DNA of 64,000 bases from DASRFA01 sp035651755 (GCA_035651755.1 DASRFA010000007.1:1-64000); one strand, 5' to 3'; counted from the first letter of the stretch, positions 34,558 through 45,100 are shown. Notes: generated by a model from the letters alone, not told the origin. Program-made: numbers and translations.

Positions 34558-35709
34558 TTGAGCGGCGGCGTCGCGCCCGCGTTCGATGCTGCGGGCCCCG
34601 GCGGTGGCCCGGCTCCGTCGCCCAAGCGATGGCGGCTCCTGCGCGGCGCCGTCGGCCTCGGCGCGCGCGTCGCGCTCATCCTGATCGCGGCCGAGATCGT
34701 GGTGCGGCTTTCCGGCTATCGGCCGCCGGACCTCCGCCCGCGGGTCGCGCTCTTTCCGCGCTTTCCCGACATCTACTCGCCGCAGCGCGACCTCGGCTGG
34801 GTCCTGAAGCCGGACCTCGATTGGAAGGGCGGCGACGTTGCGACCCCTTTCCGGACGGACGCGTTCGGCCATCGCGCGCACGGCGATCGCCCGCCGCCCG
34901 CCGGCGACGGCGCGACCGTCGACTGCATCGGCGACTCGAGCACGTTCGGCTACGGCGTGCCCAACGACGCGACGTATCCCGCGCGCCTGGAAGCGTTGCT
35001 TCGCGAATCGACGGGCGACGCGTCGCTCCGGGTGCGGAACCTCGGCGTGCCGGGATACACCGCGTACGAGGCGCGGCTGCTCGCGGAGCGCGACGGCCCG
35101 CACGCTCCGGTGACGCTCGTCTGGGTGGGCTTCAACGACCACTTCGGAACGCTCCCCTCGCACACGCGCGCGCGGAGCCTGCTCCGCCGCCGCATCGCCT
35201 ACGCGTGCTTCCGGAGCTCCGCGTGTGCGCTCTTCTTCGACTGGCTGACGAGGCGTCCTGCCGACGCCCCGCCGCCGGCGCTGCCGGTCCCGCCGAGCTA
35301 CACGCCCGACGTCTCGCCCGACGAGTACGTCGCTCAGCTCACGCGCGCGGTGCGCCGGCTGCGCGCCGCGGGCAGCGAGCCGATCCTGCTGATCTACCCG
35401 CCGCTCGATGTCGACGAGGAGGTCCGGCGCGCCGCGGCCGAATACTGGAAACGCCCGCGCGACCAGATCGACGCCAACATCGACGCGCATCCGACCTACC
35501 AGCGCCTCACGCGCGAGGTCGCCGAGCGGGAGCGGGTCCGCGTGGTCGAGCTGCCTCCGCTGTTCGAAGCGGGCGGGAATCGGGCGCTGCACTTCGACTG
35601 GGTGCATCCGAACGCGCGCGGCCAGGAGGTGATCGCCAAGGCCGTCGAGCCGGTCGTGCGGGACGCGCTCGCCGCCCGCGGCAAGTCCGATTCGCCGGCG
35701 ATCCCGTAG
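34558..35709 (+). CDS. Membrane-anchored SGNH hydrolase-like protein
   Basis: A 383-residue protein. The start is TTG 34558, since no other start gives the N-terminal membrane segment (RVALILIAAEIVVRL at about 38-52). The rest faces the periplasm. SGNH marks are GDSSTFGYGV (nucleophile Ser), VGFNDHFG (Asn) and FDWVHPNARG (Asp and His). Such anchored proteins are frequently encoded beside SxtJ/DUF5989-carbamoyltransferase modules and are thought to modify or transfer acyl groups on polysaccharide or lipid. It is divergent from the transferase operon over 171 bases and is likely part of the same system. Confidence 0.75.
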   Translation: MSGGVAPAFDAAGPGGGPAPSPKRWRLLRGAVGLGARVALILIAAEIVVRLSGYRPPDLRPRVALFPRFPDIYSPQRDLGWVLKPDLDWKGGDVATPFRTDAFGHRAHGDRPPPAGDGATVDCIGDSSTFGYGVPNDATYPARLEALLRESTGDASLRVRNLGVPGYTAYEARLLAERDGPHAPVTLVWVGFNDHFGTLPSHTRARSLLRRRIAYACFRSSACALFFDWLTRRPADAPPPALPVPPSYTPDVSPDEYVAQLTRAVRRLRAAGSEPILLIYPPLDVDEEVRRAAAEYWKRPRDQIDANIDAHPTYQRLTREVAERERVRVVELPPLFEAGGNRALHFDWVHPNARGQEVIAKAVEPVVRDALAARGKSDSPAIP

Positions 35710-35719
35710 CGCGACGAAG

Positions 35720-36592
35720 ATGGGGTGGAGCGCGCTCCGGCTCGCCGCGGTCGCGTGCGTGGCGATCGCCGTCGCCGTGGCGCTCCTGGCACGGCCGCGT
35801 CCCCGCGCCTGCAGGACGGAGCTCGGAGCCTGCGCTCGAAACGGGGTCGCTCGCTGCGACACGACCCTCGGCGACTGGCGCGTCGTGCGCGCGCGCGACG
35901 CGGGCCTGCCGCCGGGCAGCCATTCGGCCTGCATCCTCTCCCGCGAAGCGGCGGGCACGCCGGTCGGGGACGACGCCCCGGTGAGCATCGTGCCGCAGGA
36001 CCCGTCCGTCTCCGGCGACACGCTGCTGTCGCTCCGTCCCGCCGCTCGGCTCGGCGAGCAACGCGCCACCGTCCAGCTGTCGATCCACGGCGCCGAGCCG
36101 GACCACTGGGTGTTCGGCCTCGCCGGCAAGTTCCTGGACCGCGGCGCGACCCCGGCGTGCCCAGGGATGCGAATCGTCCCGCCGGTGAACGCGGCGTACG
36201 CGGTCATCGGCGGCAACTGGGATCGCCGGCCGCACGGCTTCTACTTCGAGCGCCTCGCCGACGCGTGCGTCTACGACGGAGGGAACGACGCGTGTCCCGG
36301 CGACGCGCCGTCGATCCCGCACGAGTTCGTCGCCGGGGAAACGTTCGTGCTCGACCTCGCCTTGACGCGCGCGGATGCGGATTGGTGGCTGGACGCGACG
36401 GTCGCGGCGCTGGACGCGAGCGAGCGCTCGCAGCCGCGCGAGCTCGGGCGCATGCGGCTCGCGGTCGGCGAGCCGTGCTGGCTCGAGCCGGGCGAGCCCG
36501 GACGCGCGCTGGTCGTCGTGATCCCGCACCCCGACCCGGCGCATCGGACCGCGGACGTGCGCGTGGACGTCGCGCGATTCGCGTGGCGTTGA
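35720..36592 (+). CDS. Membrane-anchored exported hypothetical protein
   Basis: A 290-residue protein with an N-terminal hydrophobic anchor (AVACVAIAVAVALLARP). The exported part has Cys pairs (RACRTELGACARNGVARC) and beta-type stretches (GPCW... none clear); HWVFGLAGKFLDRGATPACP and YAVIGGNWDRRPHGFYFERL are the best marks. I do not recognise the family. It starts ten bases after the SGNH gene and is presumably cotranscribed with it, so it may be an accessory of the carbamoyltransferase locus. Confidence 0.6.
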   Translation: MGWSALRLAAVACVAIAVAVALLARPRPRACRTELGACARNGVARCDTTLGDWRVVRARDAGLPPGSHSACILSREAAGTPVGDDAPVSIVPQDPSVSGDTLLSLRPAARLGEQRATVQLSIHGAEPDHWVFGLAGKFLDRGATPACPGMRIVPPVNAAYAVIGGNWDRRPHGFYFERLADACVYDGGNDACPGDAPSIPHEFVAGETFVLDLALTRADADWWLDATVAALDASERSQPRELGRMRLAVGEPCWLEPGEPGRALVVVIPHPDPAHRTADVRVDVARFAWR

Positions 36593-36632
36593 GACGTCCG
36601 AAGCGCCGACGGCGGCCGGAGCTGCGGCCGCG

Positions 36633-36920
36633 TCAGTCTTCGGTCTGCGCTTCGCGCTTCACGCGCGCGCTGTCGGTGCGGGCGTCGCTCTTCGTCCGCT
36701 CCGCGTTCCGCTTCCAGGTCCGCTTCGCCGTGTGCGGGCCGTGCACGAAGAAATCGCGCGTGGTCCGTCCGGCGGTCTCCGCGCCGTCGCGCACGGCGTG
36801 CCCCGCCGTCTTTCCCGACTGCTCGACCGTGCCGATCGGGTCGCCGAGCACCGGACCGGGGGCGAGGATCACCGCGGCGGCGACGGCTGCGAGCGCCTGC
36901 CGTATTCGAAGTGGTCTCAT
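36633..36920 (-). CDS. Small exported hypothetical protein
   Basis: A 95-residue protein with ATG 36920 and a signal peptide (RQALAAVAAAVILAPGPVLG, cut near residue 28). The mature part is small, basic at the end and without Cys: VEQSGKTAGHAVRDGAETAG, then FVHGPHTAKRTWKRN and a Lys/Arg-rich tail. The repeated AG-x-x-x-RD type spacing resembles small periplasmic YtxH-like or CsbD-like stress proteins, but no family is assigned. It faces the end of the preceding gene. Confidence 0.55.
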   Translation of the reverse strand: MRPLRIRQALAAVAAAVILAPGPVLGDPIGTVEQSGKTAGHAVRDGAETAGRTTRDFFVHGPHTAKRTWKRNAERTKSDARTDSARVKREAQTED

Positions 36921-37003
36921 GACTTCATTGTCCGAGGAGCCACGAGGCAAACAACACCCTCGCGGAGCGCGCCCGGTCGCCCGACGACGCAGCGCGCCGA
37001 AGC

Positions 37004-37903
37004 TCACCCGCGTGGCGACGGAGCGCCTGCCCGCTTTCCCGCCTCCTGGGTGTCGCGCGCCTTCCGGATGCCGCGCGCGAGGTCCTCGGCCGGCCCCTTC
37101 CCCCAGAAGTGGAGGAAGACGATCCGCGGCTCCTCGTGCGCCATGTGCGAGTGGATCGCGACGATGTCGATGCCGGCCGAGCGCAATGCCTTGAGGACGT
37201 CCTGCACCTCGGACTCGAGCATCGCGAAGTCGCCGTCCACGACCGCCGCGTCGTTCCGGCCGGCGAACGCGGCCCAGGTGTTGACGCCCATCGGCGCGCC
37301 CATCGTCGTCCCGTGCATCGCGGCCGTGCGGCCGAAGACGAACTTCGCCATCCCGTCCTTCGCCTGGGCGTGGCCGCCGAGGATCGCCTCGAGAGGCGCC
37401 GCATCGATCGCGTCCTCGCCGGCGACGGCGGGGCCGCCGAAGCCGTCCCCCTTCGGGGCCTGCTCGGCTGCGTCCAGGACCGCGCGGACCGCGCGTGCGA
37501 GCTTCTCCTCGTCGCCGCTGCCGCCGATGTGCATGAAGTAGACGCGCGGCGAGTCGTAGAAGAAGTGGTTGTGGAGCGCCGTGACCTCGAGCCCGCCCTC
37601 GAGCGCCGCGGACAGCGCGGGATTGGCCTCGTTCTCGAGGAGGACGATGTCGCCCATCACGATCGCGCCGCTGCCGGACGGCTGGAAGGCCGCCCACGAC
37701 GTGAGGCCCTGGAACGGCTTCAGCGCCCGGCCGTCGACGGTCTCGCGGATGTCGCCGCGCGGCTTGCTGACCTTGACGACGCCGTCGGCGGCTTCCGTCG
37801 GCAGGCCCGTGAGGTCTCCGATCCGCTTCGCGTCGAGGGCGGCGGCTGCGGTCGCGCCCGAGCAAAGCTGCATTGCGAACAGAGCGATGAGCCAGCGAGC
37901 CAT
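37004..37903 (-). CDS. Exported DUF1259 protein (LppY/LpqO-like)
   Basis: A 299-residue protein; ATG 37903 behind AAGGAG gives a signal peptide ending near CSGATAAAA. Two similar DUF1259 repeats are visible: in the first WAAFQPSGSGAIVMGDIVL and LHNHFFYDSPRVYFMHIGG, in the second WAAFAGRNDAAVVDGDFAM and IHSHMAHEEPRIVFLHFWG. Each copy keeps the H-x-H and the following Pro, suggesting two metal or ligand sites. The family includes mycobacterial lipoproteins LppY and LpqO with no proven role. It is divergent from the frameshifted MFS gene. Confidence 0.85.
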   Translation of the reverse strand: MARWLIALFAMQLCSGATAAAALDAKRIGDLTGLPTEAADGVVKVSKPRGDIRETVDGRALKPFQGLTSWAAFQPSGSGAIVMGDIVLLENEANPALSAALEGGLEVTALHNHFFYDSPRVYFMHIGGSGDEEKLARAVRAVLDAAEQAPKGDGFGGPAVAGEDAIDAAPLEAILGGHAQAKDGMAKFVFGRTAAMHGTTMGAPMGVNTWAAFAGRNDAAVVDGDFAMLESEVQDVLKALRSAGIDIVAIHSHMAHEEPRIVFLHFWGKGPAEDLARGIRKARDTQEAGKRAGAPSPRG

Positions 37904-38034
37904 CGGCGTCTCCTTCGCCGGTTCGGCGGCGGGCCGGAAGTCGGCGGGCACGGCCCGACCGCTGGCCGACGCGACAACACGTGCATCCTACGTGGAACAC
38001 CCGTATCTGTCACGACGTCGGGGCCGCGAGAGGG

Positions 38035-39281
38035 ATGAAAGGACAGACGGTCGTCTCGTTCCTCGGGACGAAGAAACCGGTCGACGCGAGGGACGCACAT
38101 CGAATCGTCGGTGTTCGCGCGCTGCGCGGATTCGCCGACGGGCTCGTGAGCGTCCTGCTGCCCGACTACCTCATCCGCCTCCGCTTCACGCCGGTCGAGG
38201 TCGGCGTGATCGTGACCGCGACCTTGCTCGGATCGGCTGCGCTCACGATGGCCCTCGGCCTTCGCGCGAACCGCTTCCTCAGGCGCTCGCTGCTCCTGGC
38301 GCCTGCGCGCTCATGGCCTTCACGGGCGTCGGCTTCGCCGCGGCGACGACGTTCTGGCCGCTCCTGTTCATCGCGGCGGTGGGAACGCTGAATCCGTCGG
38401 CCGGCGACGTGAGCATCTTCCTTCCGACCGAGCAGGCGGCTCTCGCGAACACCGCGTCCGGGCACGACCGCACGCGGCTCTTCGCCGTGTACAACGTCGC
38501 CGGCAACCTCGCGGGCGCCTTCGGCGCCCTCGCGAGCGGCGCTCCCGGCCTGATCGCGCGAGTCTGGGGCGTCGATCTGGTCCGTGCGGAGCAAGCGGGA
38601 TTCCTGCTCTATGCCGCGATCGCGTTCGCGAGCGGCGCGATCTACGTGGGCTTGGGCCGGTCCGTCGAGTCGCCGGTCACCGCGTCCGCGCCTCTCCGGC
38701 GCTCCCGGTCGATCGTGCTGCGTCTTGCCGCGCTCTTCAGCCTCGACAGCTTCGGCGGGGGCTTCGCGATCCAGTCGCTGCTGGTGCTCTGGCTCTCCCA
38801 GCGCTTCCACCTCTCGCTCGAAGCGCTCGCCGCCGTCTTCTTCGGGGCCGGGATCGCCGGAGCTCTGTCCCAGCTCGTTTCGCCGGTCCTCGCCGGGCGC
38901 ATCGGGCTCGTGCGAACGATGGTGTACACCCACGTCCCCGCGAACCTGTTCCTGATCGCGGCGGGTCTCGCGCCGACCGCCCCCGTTGCGGTCGGCTTCC
39001 TGCTGCTCCGAGCTGCGCTCTCCCAGATGGACGTACCGCCGCGCCAGGCCTACGTGATGGCTGTCGTACCGCCGGAGGAGCGCGCGGCGGCCGCGAGCGT
39101 GACGAACGTGCCGCGGAGCCTCGCCGCCGCGATCCCACCGCTCTTCACGGGGCTCATGCTCAGCGCGTCGCCGATCGGGTGGCCGCTCGTCTGCGGCGGT
39201 CTTCTGAAATTGACGTACGATCTCCTCCTGCTCGCCCAGTTCAGATCCGTGCCCGCAGCTTCGATCGGCGAATCGCCGTAG
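38035..39281 (+). pseudogene. MFS transporter gene with frameshift
   Basis: From ATG 38035 the frame gives the first two membrane segments (RALRGFADGLVSVLLPDYL, then LGSAALTMALGLRANRF) and RRSLLLAP. After about 38300 it becomes nonsense, while the frame one base earlier continues naturally with GACALMAFTGVGFAAATTF and about nine more membrane segments to the stop at 39281. A single lost base near 38296-38305 explains it. The native protein would be a ~410-residue MFS permease. Either it is a true pseudogene, a recent mutation, or an assembly error. Confidence 0.8.
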
Positions 39282-39325
39282 AGCATCATTCGAGGTGTGA
39301 GCGCAGCGAGCCGCAGGGAGTGGGG

Positions 39326-39370
39326 CCCCGTTCGGCCTTGCCGAACGGGGCGAGGGAAGCGTTTCCCTCG
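39326..39370 (+). terminator. Back-to-back hairpins
   Basis: A perfect ten-pair stem (CCCCGTTCGG 39326-39335 and CCGAACGGGG 39341-39350, loop CCTTG) is followed at once by an eight-pair stem (CGAGGGAA and TTCCCTCG, 39351-39370, loop GCGT). They lie between the MFS relic and the RND operon. No T-tract follows. They may end the MFS transcript, or may be part of a REP-like intergenic repeat; the flanking AGCGCAGCGAGCCGCAGGGA is repeat-like. Confidence 0.55.
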
Positions 39371-39389
39371 TCGAACATGCCGCTGGTGA

Positions 39390-41003
39390 ATGCATGCGCG
39401 GTCGCGTATTCGGGCGCGACCCGTGGTGCGTGATGTCGCGCTCATCGCCGCGGCCGGCCTGGTCGTCGGCGGCTGCATGGTCGGTCCGGACTACCGCTCG
39501 CCGCGCGCGCCGGTCGCGGAGGGCTGGCTCTACGAGGCCGATCCGAAGGTCGTCACGGCGAGCGCGGCGCCCGACCGCTGGTGGCAGGTCTTCGACGACC
39601 CGGTGCTCGACGCGCTCGTCGACGCGGCCTACCGCCAGAACCTGTCGCTGCAGGCGGCCGGGCTGCGCGTGATCCAGGCGCAGGCCCGGCGCGGGATCGC
39701 GATCGGCCAGCTCTTCCCGCAGACGCAGGAGGCCTTCGGCTCGTACACGCACACGCACTCGAGCGACAGCCAGGTGGCGACCGAAGGCGTCGGCGACTTC
39801 GACACCTACCAGGCCGGCTTCGACGCGAGCTGGGAGCTCGACTTCTGGGGGAAGTTCCGGCGCGCGATCGAGAGCGCCGACGCGGAGCTCCTGGCCGCGG
39901 TCGCCAACTACGACGACGTGCTCGTCAGCCTCGTCGGCGAGGTCGCCGCGACCTACGTCCGCATCCGCGTGCTCGAGGAGCAGCTCTCCCTCGCGCACAC
40001 CAACGCCGACATCCAGCGCGACAGCCTCGAGGTCGCGAGCGTGCGCTTCGAGTCCGGCGGCACGTCGGACCTCGACGTGCAGCAGGCGAGCTCGCTCCTC
40101 GAGGACACCCTGGCCGACATCCCGGAGTTCGAGATCGACCTCCGACGCGCCCAGAACTCGCTCAGCGTCCTCCTCGGCATCCCGCCGACCGACCTCGCCG
40201 ACGTGCTGGCGAGGTCGAAGGGCATACCGGTGCCGCCGCCGACCGTGATCGTCGACATCCCGGCCGAGCTGCTGCACCGGCGGCCCGACCTGGTGCGCCT
40301 GGAGCGGCAGCTCGCGGCGCAGAGCGCGCGCATCGGGGTCGCCAAGAGCGACCTGTTTCCGCAGATCGAGCTCACCGGCACGGTCGGCCTGAGCTCCGAC
40401 CAGGCGGCCAAGTTCTTCCAGGGCCGCTCGCTGGAGGCGATGGCCGGACCGCAGTTCGTCTGGCCCGTCCTGAACTACGGCCGCATCATCAACGCGGTGC
40501 GCGTCGAGGACGCGACCTTCCAGGAGCTGGTCGCGACCTACGCGAACACGGTCCTGGTCGCGCAGCGCGAGGTCGAGGACGCGATCGTCGGCTACCTGCG
40601 GAGCGCGGACCAGGTCGCGCACCTCGAGCGCAGCGTCGAGGCGGCGAACCGCGCGGTCGACATCTCGCTCATCCAGTATCGCGGCGGGGCGACCGACTAC
40701 ACGAGCGTGCTCACCGCGCAGCAGGCGAAGATCCGGGAGGACCGCCGGCTGACGGGCATCCGCGGCATCCTCACGCTGAACGTCGTCGCGCTGTACAAGG
40801 CGCTCGGCGGCGGCTGGGAGCTGCGGACGAGCGACGACTTCGTGCCCGCGTCGACCAAGGAGGAGATGCGCGAGCGCACATGGTGGGGAGGCATGCTCGA
40901 AACGTCGGAGCAGACCGAGGACGTCCAGGGCGCGAGGCGCGACCTCGAAACGAAGGATGGGGCGCCCGCCCGGCGATGGCGCTGGTGGTGGCCGCAGTGG
41001 TAG
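39390..41003 (+). CDS. TolC-type outer-membrane factor (NodT-like lipoprotein)
   Basis: A 537-residue protein of the RND efflux outer-membrane family. It has a signal with the lipobox VVGGC near residue 29, then MVGPDYRSPRAPV and ADPKVV, DPVLDALVDAAYRQNLSLQ in the first repeat and LLHRRPDLVRLERQL in the second, which are standard marks of NodT-type channels. ATG 39390 gives the full signal. The pump's inner membrane and adaptor genes follow, so it forms the outer-membrane exit of one tripartite pump. Confidence 0.9.
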   Translation: MHARSRIRARPVVRDVALIAAAGLVVGGCMVGPDYRSPRAPVAEGWLYEADPKVVTASAAPDRWWQVFDDPVLDALVDAAYRQNLSLQAAGLRVIQAQARRGIAIGQLFPQTQEAFGSYTHTHSSDSQVATEGVGDFDTYQAGFDASWELDFWGKFRRAIESADAELLAAVANYDDVLVSLVGEVAATYVRIRVLEEQLSLAHTNADIQRDSLEVASVRFESGGTSDLDVQQASSLLEDTLADIPEFEIDLRRAQNSLSVLLGIPPTDLADVLARSKGIPVPPPTVIVDIPAELLHRRPDLVRLERQLAAQSARIGVAKSDLFPQIELTGTVGLSSDQAAKFFQGRSLEAMAGPQFVWPVLNYGRIINAVRVEDATFQELVATYANTVLVAQREVEDAIVGYLRSADQVAHLERSVEAANRAVDISLIQYRGGATDYTSVLTAQQAKIREDRRLTGIRGILTLNVVALYKALGGGWELRTSDDFVPASTKEEMRERTWWGGMLETSEQTEDVQGARRDLETKDGAPARRWRWWWPQW

Positions 41004-42199
41004 CGCGCTTCCGGACCGTCGCAATGGGCCTGATCGCCGCGGCTCTGCTGCCGGCCTGCGCCCGCAACGAGTACGAGGCTCCGCCGCCGCCGGAGGTGAC
41101 CGTGGCGCCGCCCGTCGAGCGCGAAGTCACGACGTACCGCGAGTTCACCGGGCGAACCGTCTCGACCGAGGCCGTGGACATCCGCGCGCGGGTGCAGGGC
41201 TACCTGAAGAGCATCCACTTCGCGCCCGGAACCGACATCATGAAGGGCGATCTCCTCTTCGTGATCGAGCCGGACCTCTACGAGGCGCGCGTCCGCCAGG
41301 CCGAGGCGGACCTCGAGCGGACGGAGGCGCGCGCGAAGGCGGCCGACGAGCAGCTCGCGATCACGCAGGCGATCTTCGAGCGCAAGGCCGGCAGCAAGGC
41401 CGACCTCGTCGAGAAGACCCAGGCGCGCGACGAGTCCCGAGCTGCGGTCGCGCGGGCGCGCGCCGACCTGAGCGCCGCCAACCTCGACCTCTCGTACACG
41501 CGCATCTACGCGCCGATCTCCGGCCGGATCGACCGGAACTACGTCGACGTCGGAAACCTCGTCGGCTCGGGCGAGGCGAGCGTGCTCGCGAAGATCGTGC
41601 GCGAGCAGCCGATCTACGCCTACTTCGACGTCAGCGAGCGCGACCTCCTCGAGTACACCGACCTGCTGCGCCGCGGCGGCGACCCCGGGCCGGAAGGGCG
41701 GCGAACGCGGGTCGACTTGGGGCTCATGACCGAGGAGGGCTTCCCGCACGGGGGAACGCTCGACTACAGCAGCAACCGCGTCGACCCGTCGACCGGAACG
41801 ATCGAGCTGCGGGCCGTGTTCCCGAACACGAGGGGCATCCTGATCCCGGGCCTCTTCGTTCGGTTGCGCGTGCCGTTCAGCCGAGGGAACGCGCTCCTCG
41901 TTCCCGACGAGGCGGTCCTGGCCGATCAGGGCGGCCGCTACGTGCTCGTCGTCGACGACTCGAACGTCGTCCAGCTCGTGCGCGTCAAGCCGGGGGTCCT
42001 GACCGACGGCATGCGCGTCATCGAGTCGGGCCTCGCGCCGCACGCCCGCGTGGTCGTGAACGGCCTGCAGCGAGCCCGGCCCGGCAGCCCCGTCAAGCCC
42101 CTCCTTGCGGATGCGGCCCGGGAGGCGGCGACGATCGAGGGAACGGCCGCGCCGGCGCCGAAGGCCACGCTCGCGGAGCCATCTCAGGCGATCGAATGA
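40976..42199 (+). CDS. RND efflux periplasmic adaptor lipoprotein
   Basis: A 407-residue AcrA/MexA-type membrane fusion protein. The ATG at 40976 overlaps the end of the preceding gene by 28 bases; a later ATG at 41024 is possible. The lipobox LLPAC follows. Marks are VREVTTYREFTGRTVSTEAV, a lipoyl-like VQGYLKSIHFAPGTDIMKGD, a coiled-coil hairpin (residues about 110-175, LERTEARAKAADEQLAIT) and LDLSYTRIYAPISGRI. It links the inner membrane pump to the outer membrane factor. Its stop overlaps the pump start (ATGA). Confidence 0.9.
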   Translation: MALVVAAVVARFRTVAMGLIAAALLPACARNEYEAPPPPEVTVAPPVEREVTTYREFTGRTVSTEAVDIRARVQGYLKSIHFAPGTDIMKGDLLFVIEPDLYEARVRQAEADLERTEARAKAADEQLAITQAIFERKAGSKADLVEKTQARDESRAAVARARADLSAANLDLSYTRIYAPISGRIDRNYVDVGNLVGSGEASVLAKIVREQPIYAYFDVSERDLLEYTDLLRRGGDPGPEGRRTRVDLGLMTEEGFPHGGTLDYSSNRVDPSTGTIELRAVFPNTRGILIPGLFVRLRVPFSRGNALLVPDEAVLADQGGRYVLVVDDSNVVQLVRVKPGVLTDGMRVIESGLAPHARVVVNGLQRARPGSPVKPLLADAAREAATIEGTAAPAPKATLAEPSQAIE

Positions 42200-45100
42200 T
42201 CCCGCGGTTCTTCATCGACCGGCCGATCTTCGCGAACGTCATCGCGATCGTCACCATCATCTTCGGCGTCGTGACCCTGATGCGGCTCCCGGTCGAGCAG
42301 TACCCGCCGATCGTGCCGCCGACGGTGCAGGTCACGACGTCCTACCCCGGCGCGAACGCGCAGGTCGTCGCCGACACGGTGGCCGCGCCCATCGAGCAGC
42401 AGGTGAACGGCGTCGAGCACATGCTCTACATGTCGTCGGTGAGCGCGAGCGACGGCTCGTACAGCCTCACGGTCACCTTCGACGTCGGTACCGACCTCGA
42501 CATCGCGCAGGTGCTCGTCCAGAACCGCGTCGCGGTCGCGCAGCCGCTCCTGCCGCAGGACGTGCAGCGCCAGGGCATCCAGACGAAGAAGCAGTCGCCG
42601 AACATCATCCTGTTCGTCACGCTGAGCTCTCCCGACGAGCGCTACGACAGCCTCTTCCTGAGCAACTACGCGACCCTCCGGGTCAAGGACGAGCTGAGCC
42701 GCATCGACGGCGTCGGCGACGTGCTGGTCTTCGGGGCGGGCGACTACAGCATGCGCGTCTGGCTCGACCCGCAGCGTCTGAAGGCGCGGAACCTGACGAC
42801 GAGCGACGTCGTCGACGCGATCCGCGAGCAGAACGTCCAGGTCGCCGCCGGGCGGCTCGGTGCGCCGCCCGCGCCCGACACCCAGGACTTCCAGCTCACG
42901 ATCAACACGCTCGGACGCTTGAGCGACGTCCCGGAGTTCGAGTCGATCGTCGTGAAGAGCGACGGCCCGCGTGTGACCCGTCTCCGCGACATCGCGCGCG
43001 TCGAGCTCGGCGCGCAGGTCTACGACATCTTCTTCCAGCAGGACGGGAAGCCGGCGGCGGGCATCGCCATCTTCCAGCTGCCCGGCGCCAACGCGCTCCA
43101 GGTGGCCGACCGGATCCGCGCGGCGATGGCGAACCTCGAGCCCTCGTTCCCGGAGGGCCTCCGGTACCAGATCCCGTTCGACACGACGCTCTTCGTCCGG
43201 CAGGCGATCGGCGAGGTCTACACGACGCTGGTCGAAGCGGCGCTCCTCGTCCTCGTCGTGATCCTGGTGTTCCTCCAGGACTGGCGCGCCGTGCTGGTCC
43301 CCGCGACGACCGTCCCCGTCACGATCGTCGGCGCGTTCGCCGGCCTCGCCTTGTTCGGGTTCTCGGTCAACCTCCTGACGCTCTTCGGCCTCGTGCTCGC
43401 GATCGGCATCGTCGTCGACGACGCGATCGTCATCGTCGAGAACGCGTCCCACCACCTCGAGAACGATCGCGTGACGCCGCGCGAAGCGACCGCGCGCGCC
43501 ATGGACGAGGTCACGGGGCCGATCCTCGGCATCACGTTCGTGCTGATGGCGGTCTTCCTGCCGAGCGCCTTCATGGGCGGGATCACGGGACAGCTCTACC
43601 GCCAGTTCGCGCTCACGATCGCGGTCACGGCGGTGATCAGCGCCATCAACGCCTTGACGCTCAAGCCGGCCCAGTGCGCGATGTACCTGCGGCCGACGAC
43701 GGGGCGGCGAAACGCGTTCTTTCGCGGCTTCAATCGGGTGTACGACCGGGTGGAGCGCGCCTACGTGCGCACCGTCGTCCGGATGGTTGCGCGACCCGGG
43801 ATCACGATGCTCGCGTTCGCCGTCCTCGCGGCGGCGACCGCGTGGGCGTTCGGGCGACTGCCGACCGGCTTCCTGCCGGTCGAGGACCAGGGCTACGTGG
43901 TCGCCGGCGTCCAGCTGCCGGACTCGGCGTCGCAGTCGCGCACCCGGCGGGTCGTCGACCAGGTGAACCGGATCATCGCCGAGACGCCGGGGGTCTCCGC
44001 CTGGAACACGGTCGGCGGCAACTCGATCCTCGACGGCGCGACCGCTTCGAACGCGGCCACCTTCTACGTCGTGTTCGAGCCGTGGGAGAAGCGGAAGGAT
44101 CCGAGCCTCCGCCAGGAGGCGATCCTCGCCGACCTGCGCCGACGCCTCGGAGGCGTGCAGGAGGCGATCTCCTTCGCCTTCCCGCCTCCGGCGATCGACG
44201 GCCTCGGCGTCGCGGGCGGCTTCCAGCTCCAGCTCCAGGATCGCGGCGGCGCGGGCCTGGCCGCGCTCCAGCAGGTGCTGGAAGAGATGCTGCGCGACGG
44301 CGAAGCGCAGAGCGGGCTCACGGCGATGAACTCGACGTTTCGCGCCGGCGTCCCGCAGCTCTGGGCCGACGTCGACCGCGACAAGGTGAAGTCGCTCGGC
44401 ATCCCGCTCACCGACGTCTTCGATACCCTGCAGGCGTACCTCGGATCGGCCTACGTGAACGACTTCAACCTCTTCGGGCGCACCTACCAGGTGCGGCTTC
44501 AGGCCGAGCCTGCGTTTCGCTTGACGCCGTCCGACGTGCGCAATCTCGAGGTGCGGAACCAGCGGGGCCACATGGTGCCGCTCGGCACCTTCGTCGACGT
44601 GCAGGACACGATCGGGCCGCAGGTCATCCTGCGCTACAACCTCTACCCGACCGCCATCATCACGGGCGAGGCGGCGCTCGGGTACAGCTCGGGTCAGGCG
44701 CTCGAGCTGATGGAGCAGATGGCGCGCAGCAAGCTCCCGCCCTCCATGGGCTACGAGTGGACCGGCATCTCGTACCAGGAGAAGAAGGTGGGGAGCGAGG
44801 CGTACCTCATCTTCGCGCTCGCCGTGCTGCTCGTCTTCCTCGTGCTCGCCGCGCTCTACGAGAGCTGGACGAGCCCCGCGGCGGTCGTCCTGGTCGTGCC
44901 GCTCGCGCTTCTCGGGACGGCGGTCGCGGTCGCGCTCCGCGGCGGCGACAACAACGTCTACACCCAGATCGGCGTGGTCCTCCTGGTCGCGCTCGCGAGC
45001 AAGAACGCGATCCTGATCGTCGAGTTCGCACGCGAGCAGCGCGAGCGCGGGCTCGCGGTCGCGGAGGCGGCGATCGAGGCGGCGCGGCTCCGCTTCCGGC

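Noticed and set aside
36590..36640. GCGGCC repeats between convergent genes as a terminator
   Set aside because: The arms pair over only a few bases, so support is insufficient.
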